Counted from the stretch's first letter, positions 40,588-50,648 are shown. The stretch: DNA of 64,000 bases from Streptomyces albiflavescens (GCF_014645835.1 NZ_BMMM01000023.1:64490-128489), one strand, 5' to 3'. The notes: generated from the letters alone by a model not told the origin. Program-made: numbers and translations.

Positions 40588-40751
40588 GTCGCCATGATCC
40601 GTCACGCGGGCGCCCCGTGCACCCGGTTTCCGCAGTGCGTCCCGTGTGTCGGCTGTCGTCCACCGATTCCGGTGTATCCCCTCCGTCCTGTTACAGGGCT
40701 GTGGTGTTACGGGCTCTGTCCTACGGCCGATCCCCGCCGTTACTGTTGCCC

Positions 40752-42170
40752 ATGATGGGACGTCATGGGTGGAATTCGGGGGCGCGACGGTGGCGGCTCA
40801 CCGCGCTGCTCGGTGTCGGTGTGGCCGCTCTGGCCCTGGTCGTGACCCTGCTCAACACCCTGCCGGGAGACGGCGGGAGCACCGCGGGCACGACCCGCGA
40901 CGGGGACAAGGTGCACGGCACACCGGTCACCCCGCCCGACACACCGCGGCCGGAGGTGGGCTGGGGCTTCACCCACACCCAGTTCAGCGCCGACGAGGGC
41001 GCCGACGCCGCCACCGAGCGCGTCGAGGGGCTGCTGGAGAAGCAGTCGCTGCCGCAGAACCAGCACATCATGGGCTGGGGCGCGGGCAACCCCGAGCCGT
41101 CCAAGGGGCGTTACGACTTCTCCGAGATGGACCGCCGTATCGATTTCATCCGCAAGTCCGGCGGCACCCCGACCGTCACCCTGTGCTGCTCCCCGGACTG
41201 GATGAAGGGCGGCAAGTCCGGCGTCACCGACTGGAGCCAGGCCGCCCTGGAGACCGCCCCGGACCGCGCCCACTACAAGGACTTCGCCGCGCTCGCCGCG
41301 ACCGTCGCCAAGCGCTATCCGGACGTACGGCACTTCATCGTCTGGAACGAGTTCAAGGGCTTCTGGAACGACAGCAAGGCCCGCTGGGACTACGAGGGCT
41401 ACACCGAGCTCTACAACCTGGTCTACAAGGCGCTGAAGAAGGTCAACAAGGACATCATGGTGGGCGGCCCCTACCTGGTCATGGACAGCTTCGACCCGCG
41501 CCAGACGGAAAACGCGTCCACCACCGTGAAGGGCACCTGGGGTGCCATGGACCAGCGCGTCCTCGACGCCTTCGCGTACTGGAACAAGAACAAGGCGGGC
41601 GCCGACTTCGTCGTCGTGGACGGCTCCAGCTACACCAACGACGACGACATGCTGCCCAACGAGTTCGCGGCCACCGACAAGCTCACGGCCGTCGGCAAGT
41701 GGGTGCGCGAGCAGACGCACGACCTGCCGCTGTGGTGGGCCGAGTACTACGTCGAACCGGCCGACGGCAACGACGACCGTAAGGGCTGGTCCGAGACCCG
41801 TCGTGCCGCCGTGCAGGCCGCCGGAATGATCGCGATGGTCAAGGGCGGCGCCTCTTCCGGCTTCTACTGGAACCCGGAGGAGGAGAAGGGCTCCGACTGC
41901 GCGGGCTGCCTGTGGACACCGACCGACAGCGCCGACGGGGGGACGACACTCCCCATGTACGACCTGGTGTCCCGCTTCAGCAAGGAGTTCTTGCCCGGGA
42001 CCACGTACGAGACCGTGCCCGTCGCCGCCGACGACGTGCCCAACGTCCGCGTCCTCGCCACCGACAAGGTCGCCCTCGTGGTCAACACCCTGGACCGCTC
42101 GATCAGCGCCAAGGTGGACGGCAAGCGGTTCGAGATGCGGGCGTACGAGGTGAAGTGGCTCACTCGGTGA
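40752..42170 (+). CDS. membrane-anchored glycoside hydrolase, GH39-like
   Basis: Predicted surface glycosidase of 472 aa. One N-terminal membrane helix (LTALLGVGVAALALVVTLL), then a TIM barrel with candidate acid/base Glu in IVWNEFKGFW and nucleophile Glu in LWWAEYYVEP, as in clan GH-A/GH39. A Cys pair occurs at GSDCAGC. It faces the flippase/GT operon across a shared terminator and probably trims or releases that polysaccharide; this is inference from position. Confidence 0.75.
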   Translation: MMGRHGWNSGARRWRLTALLGVGVAALALVVTLLNTLPGDGGSTAGTTRDGDKVHGTPVTPPDTPRPEVGWGFTHTQFSADEGADAATERVEGLLEKQSLPQNQHIMGWGAGNPEPSKGRYDFSEMDRRIDFIRKSGGTPTVTLCCSPDWMKGGKSGVTDWSQAALETAPDRAHYKDFAALAATVAKRYPDVRHFIVWNEFKGFWNDSKARWDYEGYTELYNLVYKALKKVNKDIMVGGPYLVMDSFDPRQTENASTTVKGTWGAMDQRVLDAFAYWNKNKAGADFVVVDGSSYTNDDDMLPNEFAATDKLTAVGKWVREQTHDLPLWWAEYYVEPADGNDDRKGWSETRRAAVQAAGMIAMVKGGASSGFYWNPEEEKGSDCAGCLWTPTDSADGGTTLPMYDLVSRFSKEFLPGTTYETVPVAADDVPNVRVLATDKVALVVNTLDRSISAKVDGKRFEMRAYEVKWLTR

Positions 42171-42195
42171 GCGGGGTCACCGGGTGAGCCACTTC
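42152..42195. terminator. 19-bp bidirectional terminator overlapping the hydrolase 3' end
   Basis: GAAGTGGCTCACTCGGTGA and TCACCGGGTGAGCCACTTC pair with one G-U; loop GCGGGG. The left arm includes the hydrolase stop codon. Confidence 0.85.
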
Positions 42196-42214
42196 GGTAC
42201 TCGGGCAGTGCGCC

Positions 42215-45200
42215 CTACTTCATCGTCAGGAACCGCTGCACCATCGATGCCAGCAACACCGCCAGCAGCGGCAGCGAGAACCAGAAGCTGCTCTGCAGCC
42301 AGCGCAGCTGCCGCACGCTCGGCCGCACCGCGACCCGTACGACCTCGCGTGCCGTCAGCAGCACGATGAGCGCGATCGCCGCCAGACCGCCGACGACCGA
42401 CCACGGCGTCCAGGTCACCTGGGGTCCGATGGCCCCCGGATCGGCCTTCGGGACCTTGCCCGCGGGCTGCTTGCGCAGCGTGTACATCGTCACGTCGTCG
42501 TTGACGAGGACCTTCTTCAGCTCCTGCCGGTCGTCGAGATTGGTGATCAGCCTCGGCTCCCAGCTCGCCGAATAGCCCACGTCCATTTCGAGGTAGACCA
42601 CCTGACTGCGGTTGATCATCAGATACGAGTTCGGGCCCGCGTCCTTGAGCGCCTTGACGAGCCCGGACACCAGGACCGGGTCGGCGGGCGCCAGCGTGGG
42701 CACGTACTGCACCTTCTCCATGTCCTTGGCGCCCCACGGCATCGCGGGCGTCACGTTGTTGACCGTGTCGTTGCTCAGCCACAGCAGCCGTACGGTCGGA
42801 TCGTCGTGCTCGTACACGTAGTTCATGGCCGTGACCTCGCCGGGCCTGATCCGCTCGAACGGCTCGTTTCCCCAACGGGCCACCAGGAAGCCGCCCATGA
42901 GGAGCAGCCCGGCCATGAGGGCCGCGAGTGGGGCGAGACTCACCCGGTCCTTCTCGCGCTCCTTCGCGGTGACGCCGGTGCGCGGGAAGAGGGCGAGACC
43001 GGCGAGCAGGGCCGCACCCGGGAGCGCGAACATGAAGACGCGCAGGGCCATTTCGCCGCCGTAGGACTGCATGCCGAAGCCCAGGAACGGGACGAAGGTG
43101 AGCACGAGCAGCGAGCGCTCGCGGTACTTGTGGTCGCGTCGGCGCCACCAGCCCCAGCAGGCGAAGGCCATCACGCCGCCGGCCAGCAGCACGCGCGTGT
43201 AGAGCACGAGCTTGTGAGTGGAACTGCCGCCCTGGATGCGGCCGGAGACGGACGACGACACATTGCCGCCGACTCCGCCGACTCCGCCGAACAGGTCGTC
43301 GAAGTGCCCCGACCAGTACGGCTCGGCCATGAAAGAGATCCAGACCGAGACCAGCACGGCGAACAGGATCGGCAGACCGCGCAGTTCGGAGCGGCCGATG
43401 AGGACGAGGACCGTGAGGACGCCCAGCATCACGAACGGCGTGAGCTGGTGTGCCGGGACGGTCGCCGCGAACAGCCCTGTCAGGATCATGAGGAGGACGG
43501 CCCGCTGACGGCGGTTCGTCGGCTCGACCTCCACTTCGCCGGGGCGCGCCTTCGTCCACAGCACGCGCGGCGCCCGGAACCACACGAGCAGGATCGCCAC
43601 AAAGACCAGATAGAGCAGATACGTGAAGCCCTGCGGCGAGAAGTAGTCCTGTCCGACCCAGCCGCTGAGCACGAAGATCCAGATGCCGGTCCACTTGGCC
43701 CGCCAGCTCGCCCGCATCGAGCGCACGAGCAGGAACAGGGGAGCCAGGTAGAGGAGCTGGATGGCCAGCGGCCACCAGCGGATGACCTCGGTGAGGTCGG
43801 TGACTCCGCAGGCCTTCGCGATGAACGCGGCCGCGGCGAAGAAGCCGGGCCAGCTCCAGCGGGCGTCCAGGTCGGGTACGGCCGAGCCCGTCCGGTCGAT
43901 GTAGTCGAGGAACCCGAGGTGCTGCCAGGCCGTGGCGAACCGTGGCTCGGTCTCGATCACCGCCGGGAGCGCGTGCAGCGAGACCACGGTGGCGAGCAGG
44001 GTGATGAGCAGGAGTCCCTTGTGCTCGCGGTTCATCCAGAGCAGCGAGGCGAAGACCGTGATCAGCAACGCGGCCCCGACCAGGGTCGGCAACGGCAGGA
44101 CCGAGATCAGGCCGAGGCCGCCCATGCGGGCGAGGGAGCCGTCGTCGAGGCCCAGCGCGGGGACCCAGTAGAGGAGGAGTGCGGAGATCAGCAGACAGCC
44201 GAGGACGACACCCGGTTTGGACGGGTGCCGTAGGCGTTCGCGGAAGGACAGGGGTGTGTCGATGGTCGGCTGCGGCTGCTCGGTGGCCGGTTGCGCCCCC
44301 GCGGCGGAGCCGCTTGATGTCACGGCCCACGCCCCTGTGGGAGCGCTCTCCCGGTCGCCGGTTTCAAAGGGAGCGTCCACCTCCGGCGCCTCGGACGGGC
44401 CCAGGCTGGCCTCCGAACCGGGCTCCCGCGCCTCGACCGGCAGTCCCACCTGCGGCCGCAGCGCCCATGTCGGGCGGTGGTCCGGCCGTACCGCGGGTGT
44501 CCCGGTGGGCGGCGTGCCCGGTCCCGGTCGTACGTCCGGCCTGCGCTCCAGGTGGTCGAAGTCGACGTGGATGCCGAGTGCGAGGGTGTCGGCGTCCAGC
44601 TTCTTCGCCCAGGAAGGACCGCTCTTCGTGGCGGGGACCTCGCGCGCCCCCAGGTCGGCGAGGTCCCCGTCCGGCGCCGCGTCCTCGGGGACATTCGCGG
44701 GCGGCGCGGTCCGCACGATCTTGTACAGCTTGGGCGCGGCGATCGCCACGATCACCGCGAGACTGGAGATCTCGGCGACGCCCGCGCCGGTCAGGCCCAT
44801 GCGCGGCAGCAGGATCACCGTGAGACCCAGCACCAGCACGCACAACAGGCCCTGCAGATAGGCGAGTCCGGAGGTGCGGCTCTGGGCGCGCAGCACCGCG
44901 AAGTACGTCTCCATGACGACCCGAAGCACCGCGCCGACGGCGAACCAGCGCAGCAGCGGGGTCGCCGCGTGCGCGTAGCCGTCGCCGAAGACGTGCAGGA
45001 TGAACGGGGCGCCGAGGAACAGCAGCCCGCACACCGGCAGCATGATCCGGGCCATCCGCTTGAGCGCGGCCCGGGTGTTGGCGGCCAGGCGCGCCGGGTC
45101 GTGCGAGCCCTCGACGGTCAGTGAGGCGCCCATGTTGATGGCGAGCAGGTTGACCGTGCCGCCGATCGTGGTGGTGATGTAGAAGTACGCGTTGTCGGTG

Positions 45201-46051
45201 GAGCTGACCTGTGAGGCGACGATCACCGGGACGAGATAGACCACGGCGAGCGAGAAGAGGGAGCCGGTGTAGTCGCCGGCGAGGAAACGCCCGATCTCCT
45301 TGAAGGAGGGCGGTTTCGCGTGCCCCTCGGTCGCCTTGATGTGCCGGGGGACCAGCCGTCGGAAGACCAGCAGGCCGAGCGGGACCACCGACAGGGCGAT
45401 CGCCGCGACCCACGACACGAAGACGCCCGTGGTGGGGATCGCGGCGGCGAGACCCACGAGCAGCATCAGCTTGACGGCGGAGAACACGGTGTTGCCCACC
45501 GGCACCCACAGCGCGCTGCGCAGCCCGGTCAGTACACCGTCCTGGAGCGTCAGCAGCGACCAGGCGACGACGGCGAGGACGAAGCCGAGGCCGTTGAGCG
45601 GGCCGTGCAGAAAGCGGTACGAGGGTCCCCACAGGTTCAGGGTGAGCAGAAAGACCACGGCGGCCAGTGCCACGACCACCGAACTGCCCGCGTACGTACG
45701 GAAGATGAGGCGTCCGGTGGCGCGCCCTGCGACGGGGATGAAGCGGGCCAGGGCGCCCGTCAGCGTCACCGCGGTGAGGCCCGCGAGGAGCTTCATCGCG
45801 GCGATCGCGGCGGAACCCTGGCCGACCGCCGACTCGGAGTAGTAGCGGGCGGCGACCAGCCAGTAGCCGAGCCCGAGCACCGCGGAGATCCCGGTGTTGA
45901 GCATCAGGGCGTAGGCGTTGCGGAACAGCTGGTTGCCCCCTCCGGCACCCTTGCGGCTCCTGCCGGGCAGGCGGAGGCGGCGCCCCGACCGCTGCTCGGG
46001 TGCCTCGGTCGTGGGTGTGGAAGCCTGGGTTGTGGTCGTCGTGTCAGACAC
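42215..46051 (-). CDS. flippase / GT-C glycosyltransferase-like fusion membrane protein
   Basis: Very large membrane protein, about 1278 aa. Residues about 40-450 form a Wzx/MATE-like polysaccharide flippase (LFRNAYALMLNTGISAVLGL, YYSESAVGQGSA). A charged Pro-rich linker (about 450-610) follows. The C-terminal part (about 615-1278) has some 13 helices and loops resembling GT-C/polymerase membrane proteins (FLDYIDRTGSAVPDLDARWS, QDYFSPQGFTYLL, HQLTPFVMLGVL). GTG 46051 overlaps the deacetylase stop. It likely exports and extends or modifies a surface polysaccharide. Confidence 0.7.
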   Translation of the reverse strand: MSDTTTTTQASTPTTEAPEQRSGRRLRLPGRSRKGAGGGNQLFRNAYALMLNTGISAVLGLGYWLVAARYYSESAVGQGSAAIAAMKLLAGLTAVTLTGALARFIPVAGRATGRLIFRTYAGSSVVVALAAVVFLLTLNLWGPSYRFLHGPLNGLGFVLAVVAWSLLTLQDGVLTGLRSALWVPVGNTVFSAVKLMLLVGLAAAIPTTGVFVSWVAAIALSVVPLGLLVFRRLVPRHIKATEGHAKPPSFKEIGRFLAGDYTGSLFSLAVVYLVPVIVASQVSSTDNAYFYITTTIGGTVNLLAINMGASLTVEGSHDPARLAANTRAALKRMARIMLPVCGLLFLGAPFILHVFGDGYAHAATPLLRWFAVGAVLRVVMETYFAVLRAQSRTSGLAYLQGLLCVLVLGLTVILLPRMGLTGAGVAEISSLAVIVAIAAPKLYKIVRTAPPANVPEDAAPDGDLADLGAREVPATKSGPSWAKKLDADTLALGIHVDFDHLERRPDVRPGPGTPPTGTPAVRPDHRPTWALRPQVGLPVEAREPGSEASLGPSEAPEVDAPFETGDRESAPTGAWAVTSSGSAAGAQPATEQPQPTIDTPLSFRERLRHPSKPGVVLGCLLISALLLYWVPALGLDDGSLARMGGLGLISVLPLPTLVGAALLITVFASLLWMNREHKGLLLITLLATVVSLHALPAVIETEPRFATAWQHLGFLDYIDRTGSAVPDLDARWSWPGFFAAAAFIAKACGVTDLTEVIRWWPLAIQLLYLAPLFLLVRSMRASWRAKWTGIWIFVLSGWVGQDYFSPQGFTYLLYLVFVAILLVWFRAPRVLWTKARPGEVEVEPTNRRQRAVLLMILTGLFAATVPAHQLTPFVMLGVLTVLVLIGRSELRGLPILFAVLVSVWISFMAEPYWSGHFDDLFGGVGGVGGNVSSSVSGRIQGGSSTHKLVLYTRVLLAGGVMAFACWGWWRRRDHKYRERSLLVLTFVPFLGFGMQSYGGEMALRVFMFALPGAALLAGLALFPRTGVTAKEREKDRVSLAPLAALMAGLLLMGGFLVARWGNEPFERIRPGEVTAMNYVYEHDDPTVRLLWLSNDTVNNVTPAMPWGAKDMEKVQYVPTLAPADPVLVSGLVKALKDAGPNSYLMINRSQVVYLEMDVGYSASWEPRLITNLDDRQELKKVLVNDDVTMYTLRKQPAGKVPKADPGAIGPQVTWTPWSVVGGLAAIALIVLLTAREVVRVAVRPSVRQLRWLQSSFWFSLPLLAVLLASMVQRFLTMK

Positions 46052-46841
46052 GGGAACGGATGGCCTTCCGGCGGACCTGTCGTGCTCTTCGGACCATGGC
46101 GTACCCCTTGGTGAGGGCGCGGTCCCGGGCGAAGTTGCGGGCGATCCCGCGGCCTTCGACAAGGCGCGAGAACTCCTCGATACCGGTGCTGCGGCGCACC
46201 GTGACGCGTTGCAGGGCGTACGGGCCCTGACGGCGCCGTGCCAGACCGTTGCCGACGGCGAGCGACTGGGCGAACCCCGCCTCGCGCACCGTACGGCGCA
46301 CCCGGCGGCTGGAGTAGCCGTACGGGTACGCGAACGACATGGGGCGGGCGCCCAGTTCGTCGGCGATGATCTCCTTGCAGCGCAGCAGCTCGAACCAGAG
46401 CGCGTCGTCGGCGAGCTGGTCCATCTGCGGGTGCGTGTGGCTGTGCCCGCCGATCTCCACCTGCTCCTCGGCGAGCTTGCGCACCTGGTCCCAGTCCAGC
46501 ATGGTGTCGAGGCCGCCCCCGGTGTCGTTCGCGCCCTTGATCCACCCCGTCGAGACGAACAGCGTGGAGGCGAAGCCGTGCTTGGCGAGCACGGGCAGGC
46601 CGTGCCGGTGCACGCCCTCGTAGCCGTCGTCGAAGGTGATCAGGACGGGACGCGTCGGCAGCGGGCCCCCGGATCGCCAACCGGCCGCCAGCCGAGCCGT
46701 GTCGACCGGGGTGAAGCCCCTGTCGTCGAGCAGCGCCATCTGCTCGGCGAAGGCCTCGGGCGCGACGGAGAGTGCGCGGGTCGCGTCATTGGGCGCGGTC
46801 GCGATCGAGTGGTACATGAGAATCGGCACAGGTTCGCTCAT
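46044..46841 (-). CDS. polysaccharide deacetylase (NodB domain)
   Basis: Carbohydrate esterase 4 type deacetylase, 265 aa. NodB motifs: TFDDGYEG (catalytic Asp and zinc Asp), GGHSHTHPQM (zinc His pair) and FAYPYGYSS. No signal peptide is evident, so it may act on lipid-linked intermediates inside the cell. It is coupled on both sides (4-bp and 8-bp overlaps) with the GT2 and flippase genes. Confidence 0.85.
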   Translation of the reverse strand: MSEPVPILMYHSIATAPNDATRALSVAPEAFAEQMALLDDRGFTPVDTARLAAGWRSGGPLPTRPVLITFDDGYEGVHRHGLPVLAKHGFASTLFVSTGWIKGANDTGGGLDTMLDWDQVRKLAEEQVEIGGHSHTHPQMDQLADDALWFELLRCKEIIADELGARPMSFAYPYGYSSRRVRRTVREAGFAQSLAVGNGLARRRQGPYALQRVTVRRSTGIEEFSRLVEGRGIARNFARDRALTKGYAMVRRARQVRRKAIRSRV

Positions 46842-47842
46842 GCTGAAGCCCCCTCGTCGTCCGGGACCCCCTCGATCTCCACCACGGAGAAGGTGGCGCC
46901 ACCCCTGCGTGCCCGGACGCTCCCGAGTACGTACCCACCGGCCGCCGTGAGAACCCCGGCGACGATGGCGCCCGCGCGGCCCGCGCCGCCCGGACGGGCG
47001 AGCACCGCGTCACGCAGCCCGCGCGCGACCCCGGCGGGCAGGATGCGGGTCGCATAGCGGCGCTCCGACTCCAGTCCCTTGTCGGAGCCGACACTTCGGG
47101 CGACGAGCGCCTTGGACAGGCCCTCGGCGTACGCGCGCGTGCGGAAGTACCCGAAGTGCTCCCGCACCTCGGGTACCCGGTGATGGATGACCGCACGGTC
47201 GTCGATCAGCAGGATCGCGTCCGGTCGGGCGCGGGTGAGGCGGATGCACAGCTCCGTCTCCTCGCAGCCGAGCGGGCGCTTGTCGCCATCGCGGCCGATG
47301 CCGGTCGCGAAGCCGCCCGCCGCGTCGAACGCCGTACGACGGAAGGAAGCGTTTCCGCCGAGGACGTTGCGGACCTGCACGCGGCCCGGCGGCAGCCCCT
47401 TGTACGTGCAGCCCACCACCCAGTCGAACTCCTCGGGGAACCAGGCCGGGCGGCGGCCCGACGCCCAGATCGGCATCGTGCGGCCGCCGACGGCCATGAC
47501 CCGCGGGTCCCTGTACCCCGCGGCGAAGTGCCGCAGCCAGTCCCGCTCGGCCACGGCGTCGTCGTCGAGGAACGCGATGATCTCGCCGCGCGAGGCGGCG
47601 ATCCCGGTGTTGCGGCCCGCGGACAGACCACGGGGGCCCGCGTTGGCGAGCACCCGCACCCCGTCGGTCTCCTTGTACTCCCTGGTCAGCCGCTCCAGGA
47701 GCGTGGCGTTGTGGTCCACGACCAGGAGCGTCTCCAGGGCGGGCAGGGACTGCGCCCGCACCGAGGAGACCGCCGCGAGGATGTCCTCCCAGCGGTCCTC
47801 GGTGTAGACGCAGACCACCACGGAGATGTCCGGCTTGCTCAA
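46838..47842 (-). CDS. GT2 glycosyltransferase
   Basis: GT-A fold transferase, 334 aa: ISVVVCVYTEDRWEDILAAV, LLVVDHN, DXD-type motif AFLDDDAVAERDWL, acceptor-site GCEETELCIRL, and a C-terminal hydrophobic segment. TTG 47842 follows GGGAGAGG and overlaps the stop of the upstream GT2 gene. It probably adds a sugar in the polysaccharide pathway. Confidence 0.8.
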   Translation of the reverse strand: MSKPDISVVVCVYTEDRWEDILAAVSSVRAQSLPALETLLVVDHNATLLERLTREYKETDGVRVLANAGPRGLSAGRNTGIAASRGEIIAFLDDDAVAERDWLRHFAAGYRDPRVMAVGGRTMPIWASGRRPAWFPEEFDWVVGCTYKGLPPGRVQVRNVLGGNASFRRTAFDAAGGFATGIGRDGDKRPLGCEETELCIRLTRARPDAILLIDDRAVIHHRVPEVREHFGYFRTRAYAEGLSKALVARSVGSDKGLESERRYATRILPAGVARGLRDAVLARPGGAGRAGAIVAGVLTAAGGYVLGSVRARRGGATFSVVEIEGVPDDEGASA

Positions 47843-48657
47843 GACACCTCTCCCTGGCCCGAGTCGAGTTGCGCGGCGTGCGGCCTGCGGCGCAGCGCGC
47901 GCCGGTTGGAGCGCTCCTTGAGGATCACCTTGAGCACCCGGAACCCGTCCCGCACGGCACGCAGATTGCTGGTGCCGTGGATGCGGAGGTACTCGTGGCT
48001 GGGTATCTCCTGCACCTTCAGGCCCGCCTTGACCACCCGGATGTTCATCAGGGTCTCGACCTCGAAGCCGGTGCAGTCGAGGTCGATCTTGTCGAGGCAG
48101 TGCCGCCAGAACGCGTTGTATCCATAGCAGAGATCGGTGTAGCGGGCGCCGAACTTGGCGTTGACGGCCGCGCACAGCACGTGGTTGCCGAGCTTGCGGA
48201 TCGGCGTCATGTCGGACGTGCCGCCGCCGTTGGCGAAGCGGGAGCCCTTGGCGAAGTCCGCCCCGGACACCAGCGCGGAGACGTACGACACGATCTCGTT
48301 GCCGTCGGCCGAGCCGTCCGCGTCGACCATCACGATGATGTCGCCGGTGCACGCCTCGAATCCGGTGATCAGGGCGTCGCCCTTGCCCTTTCCGCGCTGT
48401 TCGACGACCTTGACGTCCGGCCACAGTTCGCGGGCCACTTCGACGGTGTTGTCGGTGGAATTGCCGTCCACAAGAACCACTTCGTGAATCCAGCCGGGAA
48501 GGGTCTTGAAGACGTACGGGAGATTCTCGGCCTCATTCATGGCAGGAATCACGACACTCACCGGTGGCGTAATGGCCAGGTGAGAGGAGATGGGCCGGTA
48601 CTTGTTGGCCATTAACGGATCTTGGCCCGAAATGGCTGGGCGCAGGACTGAGCTCAT
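47839..48657 (-). CDS. GT2 glycosyltransferase, dolichol-phosphate-sugar synthase-like
   Basis: Transferase of 272 aa: VSVVIPAMNEAENLPYVF, VVLVDGNSTDNTVEVAR, VMVDADGSADGNEI (metal-binding DxD) and GKGDALITGF, typical of enzymes that load a sugar onto polyprenyl phosphate. ATG 48657 (AGAGGGA upstream) is preferred to ATG 48738, which adds a basic non-conserved extension. First gene of its operon. It may make the donor used by the GT-C part of the fusion protein. Confidence 0.8.
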   Translation of the reverse strand: MSSVLRPAISGQDPLMANKYRPISSHLAITPPVSVVIPAMNEAENLPYVFKTLPGWIHEVVLVDGNSTDNTVEVARELWPDVKVVEQRGKGKGDALITGFEACTGDIIVMVDADGSADGNEIVSYVSALVSGADFAKGSRFANGGGTSDMTPIRKLGNHVLCAAVNAKFGARYTDLCYGYNAFWRHCLDKIDLDCTGFEVETLMNIRVVKAGLKVQEIPSHEYLRIHGTSNLRAVRDGFRVLKVILKERSNRRALRRRPHAAQLDSGQGEVS

Positions 48658-49003
48658 GAGTCTGGTCCCTCTCGTCCGGCGGACCGCCCGCCCCTGGGCA
48701 GTCCGGCTCTTTGTCCGGTTCGAAAGGGGGGTTCTCACTTACGGCATGACGAAATGGATCTCCGTGTCTGCCGGGTGAGCTGGCAAAGCTGGCCGGCTTT
48801 CGGGAAAGCGGAAGCCGGTCACGCGGCACGACTCGGCACAGATGTGGTCACCGAGCACGGCACCCCCCTACCGCGCCCCGCGCCGGACCGTCTTCGCGAT
48901 CTTGAGCCCTCCCCTAGATCGCACGAGCAAGATGGACCGATGCGGGTGAGATGTATGACGGTATTGACGATTGCGTCCCTATGGCAAGACCTGGAACGAG
49001 CCC
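48658..49003. other. intergenic region of the polysaccharide locus
   Basis: About 350 bp. It should hold the promoter for the minus-strand GT2 operon and the end of the acyltransferase transcript. A CCGGCTT/AAGCCGG hairpin (48793-48818) is a candidate terminator. No gene is seen. Confidence 0.4.
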
Positions 49004-50125
49004 TCACGTTTTTGTTGGTATGGCCGTTACCTCTCGCCTCGAACGGATTTTCCCCATCCGTTTGAGGATCCTGTCGGCCGGCTCGAACAGCTCCGGCCGA
49101 GACAGCACCGCATTGCGCAGTGCCCGGGCAGGGGCGCGGTGCGCCCGGTGCCCGAATGCGACGGGATGACGTCGTGTCACCCACCCCTCGGACACGGAGA
49201 GATCCCGTGTCTTGAGGGAGTCCTTGTAATCCTTCCGGCCCCGCCCAAGATCCATGTACGCAATTCCGTCGGCAGCGGCCGCCTCGGCCATGCGTAAATG
49301 CAGGATCAGGCCGGGGGAGTATTTCGCGAACGACGGGTCGTACGCCGGAAACCAGCACGCCATGACCCTTTCGGTCCGCAGCCCGAAGTGTGCGGCGACC
49401 GGCTTGCCGTCCGCGTACAGCACCGACAGGATCCCCGCGAAGGGTTCGCGGCGGGTGTGGTAGAGCTGCTGGACCAGGTGGCTGATCCAGGAGTGCGCGA
49501 AGCGGTCGCTGCGCCCGGTCCTGCGGTACTGCGCGGACTTCCAGTCGGTCAGCGTGCGCAGCACCGCCGGGTCGCGCTCGTCGTGCACGTAGCGCAGCCC
49601 GCCGGCGTCCCGGCCGAGCCTGCGCTCCTTGGCGAGCGTCGTCCGGGTGAACTTCGGCGACTTGGCGCGCAGCCGGCGCAGATACGTTTCGTAGCCCTGG
49701 TCGAGATCCACGACCGGGGACGGGAAGGTGCCGGAGGCTCCCGCTTCGAACGGCTCCTGGCCTTCCACCAGATGGTCGAACTCCCAGACGGCGAGCCCGC
49801 AGGCCCGCAGCAGGTCGTGCGCTTCCCAGGTGAAACCGGGGCGGTGCACAAGACCCTGGCAGTCGGAGATGCCGAGGCCGACGGCCCGTCCGACGCCGGT
49901 GGTGGTTCTCCGGAACGGGAAGAAGGCAGCGGGCTCGTCGTCCTCGCGCACGACTGCGATCCGCACGCCGCGTCTGCAGCGGCCCACCGCGAGCGTGAAC
50001 TCGGGGGACAGGAACGGGTTCGCCAGCCCGGGCGAGCCGTTCAGATGGGCCTTCGACTGGAAAGCGGTCCAGGCCGCCCGGTCGGCCGCGCTCAGCTCGC
50101 CGGGGCGGTACACGCTGATGTCCAC
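49004..50125 (-). CDS. CelD/BioF2-like GNAT acyltransferase
   Basis: Protein of 373 aa with a GNAT fold of the acetyltransf_6 group: RIAVVREDDEPAAFFPFRR, HLVEGQEPF, SVLYADGKPVAAHFGLRTE, SPGLILHLRMAEAAAADGIAYMDLGRGRKDYKD split over two strands. Relatives occur in cellulose and exopolysaccharide loci and may acylate the polymer or a lipid intermediate. It lies 1 bp from the membrane protein gene in the same operon. Confidence 0.75.
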   Translation of the reverse strand: MDISVYRPGELSAADRAAWTAFQSKAHLNGSPGLANPFLSPEFTLAVGRCRRGVRIAVVREDDEPAAFFPFRRTTTGVGRAVGLGISDCQGLVHRPGFTWEAHDLLRACGLAVWEFDHLVEGQEPFEAGASGTFPSPVVDLDQGYETYLRRLRAKSPKFTRTTLAKERRLGRDAGGLRYVHDERDPAVLRTLTDWKSAQYRRTGRSDRFAHSWISHLVQQLYHTRREPFAGILSVLYADGKPVAAHFGLRTERVMACWFPAYDPSFAKYSPGLILHLRMAEAAAADGIAYMDLGRGRKDYKDSLKTRDLSVSEGWVTRRHPVAFGHRAHRAPARALRNAVLSRPELFEPADRILKRMGKIRSRREVTAIPTKT

Positions 50126-50126
50126 C

Positions 50127-50648
50127 TCAGGAGGCCCGTGTTCCCGCCGTCCGGCCGCGCATGCGCCGTACCAGCACCAGCAGGAGAATGACGGAGCTGA
50201 TCGCGGTCACGGCCGCGATCCCGCCGCGGGCCGACCAGCGGTGCACGGCCAGCATGCCCTGGGCCACCAGCATGTTGACGACGACCGCGCCCGCGACCGA
50301 TGCCAGGCTGCGGCCGAACGGTTCCAGCCCGCGCAGCGCGGCCGCGATGGCGACCGACGGCGCCGCGAGCAGGAAGAACAGCGTGAACGGTGCGCGCAGC
50401 GGTGAGTCCACGTCGGCGAGTGCGAGGACCGCGCCGACCACCGCGACCACGGTCGCGGCGCCCGCGAGCAGCGGCAACAGGTCCCTCCCCGGATCCTGTC
50501 CCGACCGCTCCCCCTCGCCTGATGAAGGTGTCTTGATACGTATGGTCTGCATTGGCGACTTTGCCCCCTGAAGCGCCGGATGCCAGGCTTCAATGTCGCG
50601 CAGCGGTCCGGGGTAGTCAAGACGCGGATGACGCTCTTGCGGGTTCAT
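50127..50648 (-). CDS. small membrane protein of the polysaccharide locus
   Basis: Protein of 173 aa with a charged N-terminus and four hydrophobic helices (LLAGAATVVAVVGAVLALA, APFTLFFLLAAPSVAIAAAL, VAGAVVVNMLVAQGML, AVTAISSVILLLVLVRR). ATG 50648 follows AAGGAAGG; ATG 50552 is an alternative that omits the N-terminus. Family not recognised. Confidence 0.6.
   Translation of the reverse strand: MNPQERHPRLDYPGPLRDIEAWHPALQGAKSPMQTIRIKTPSSGEGERSGQDPGRDLLPLLAGAATVVAVVGAVLALADVDSPLRAPFTLFFLLAAPSVAIAAALRGLEPFGRSLASVAGAVVVNMLVAQGMLAVHRWSARGGIAAVTAISSVILLLVLVRRMRGRTAGTRAS

Noticed and set aside
40752..50648. Antibiotic biosynthetic gene cluster
   Set aside because: No PKS, NRPS, terpene or RiPP genes; the contents fit a polysaccharide locus.
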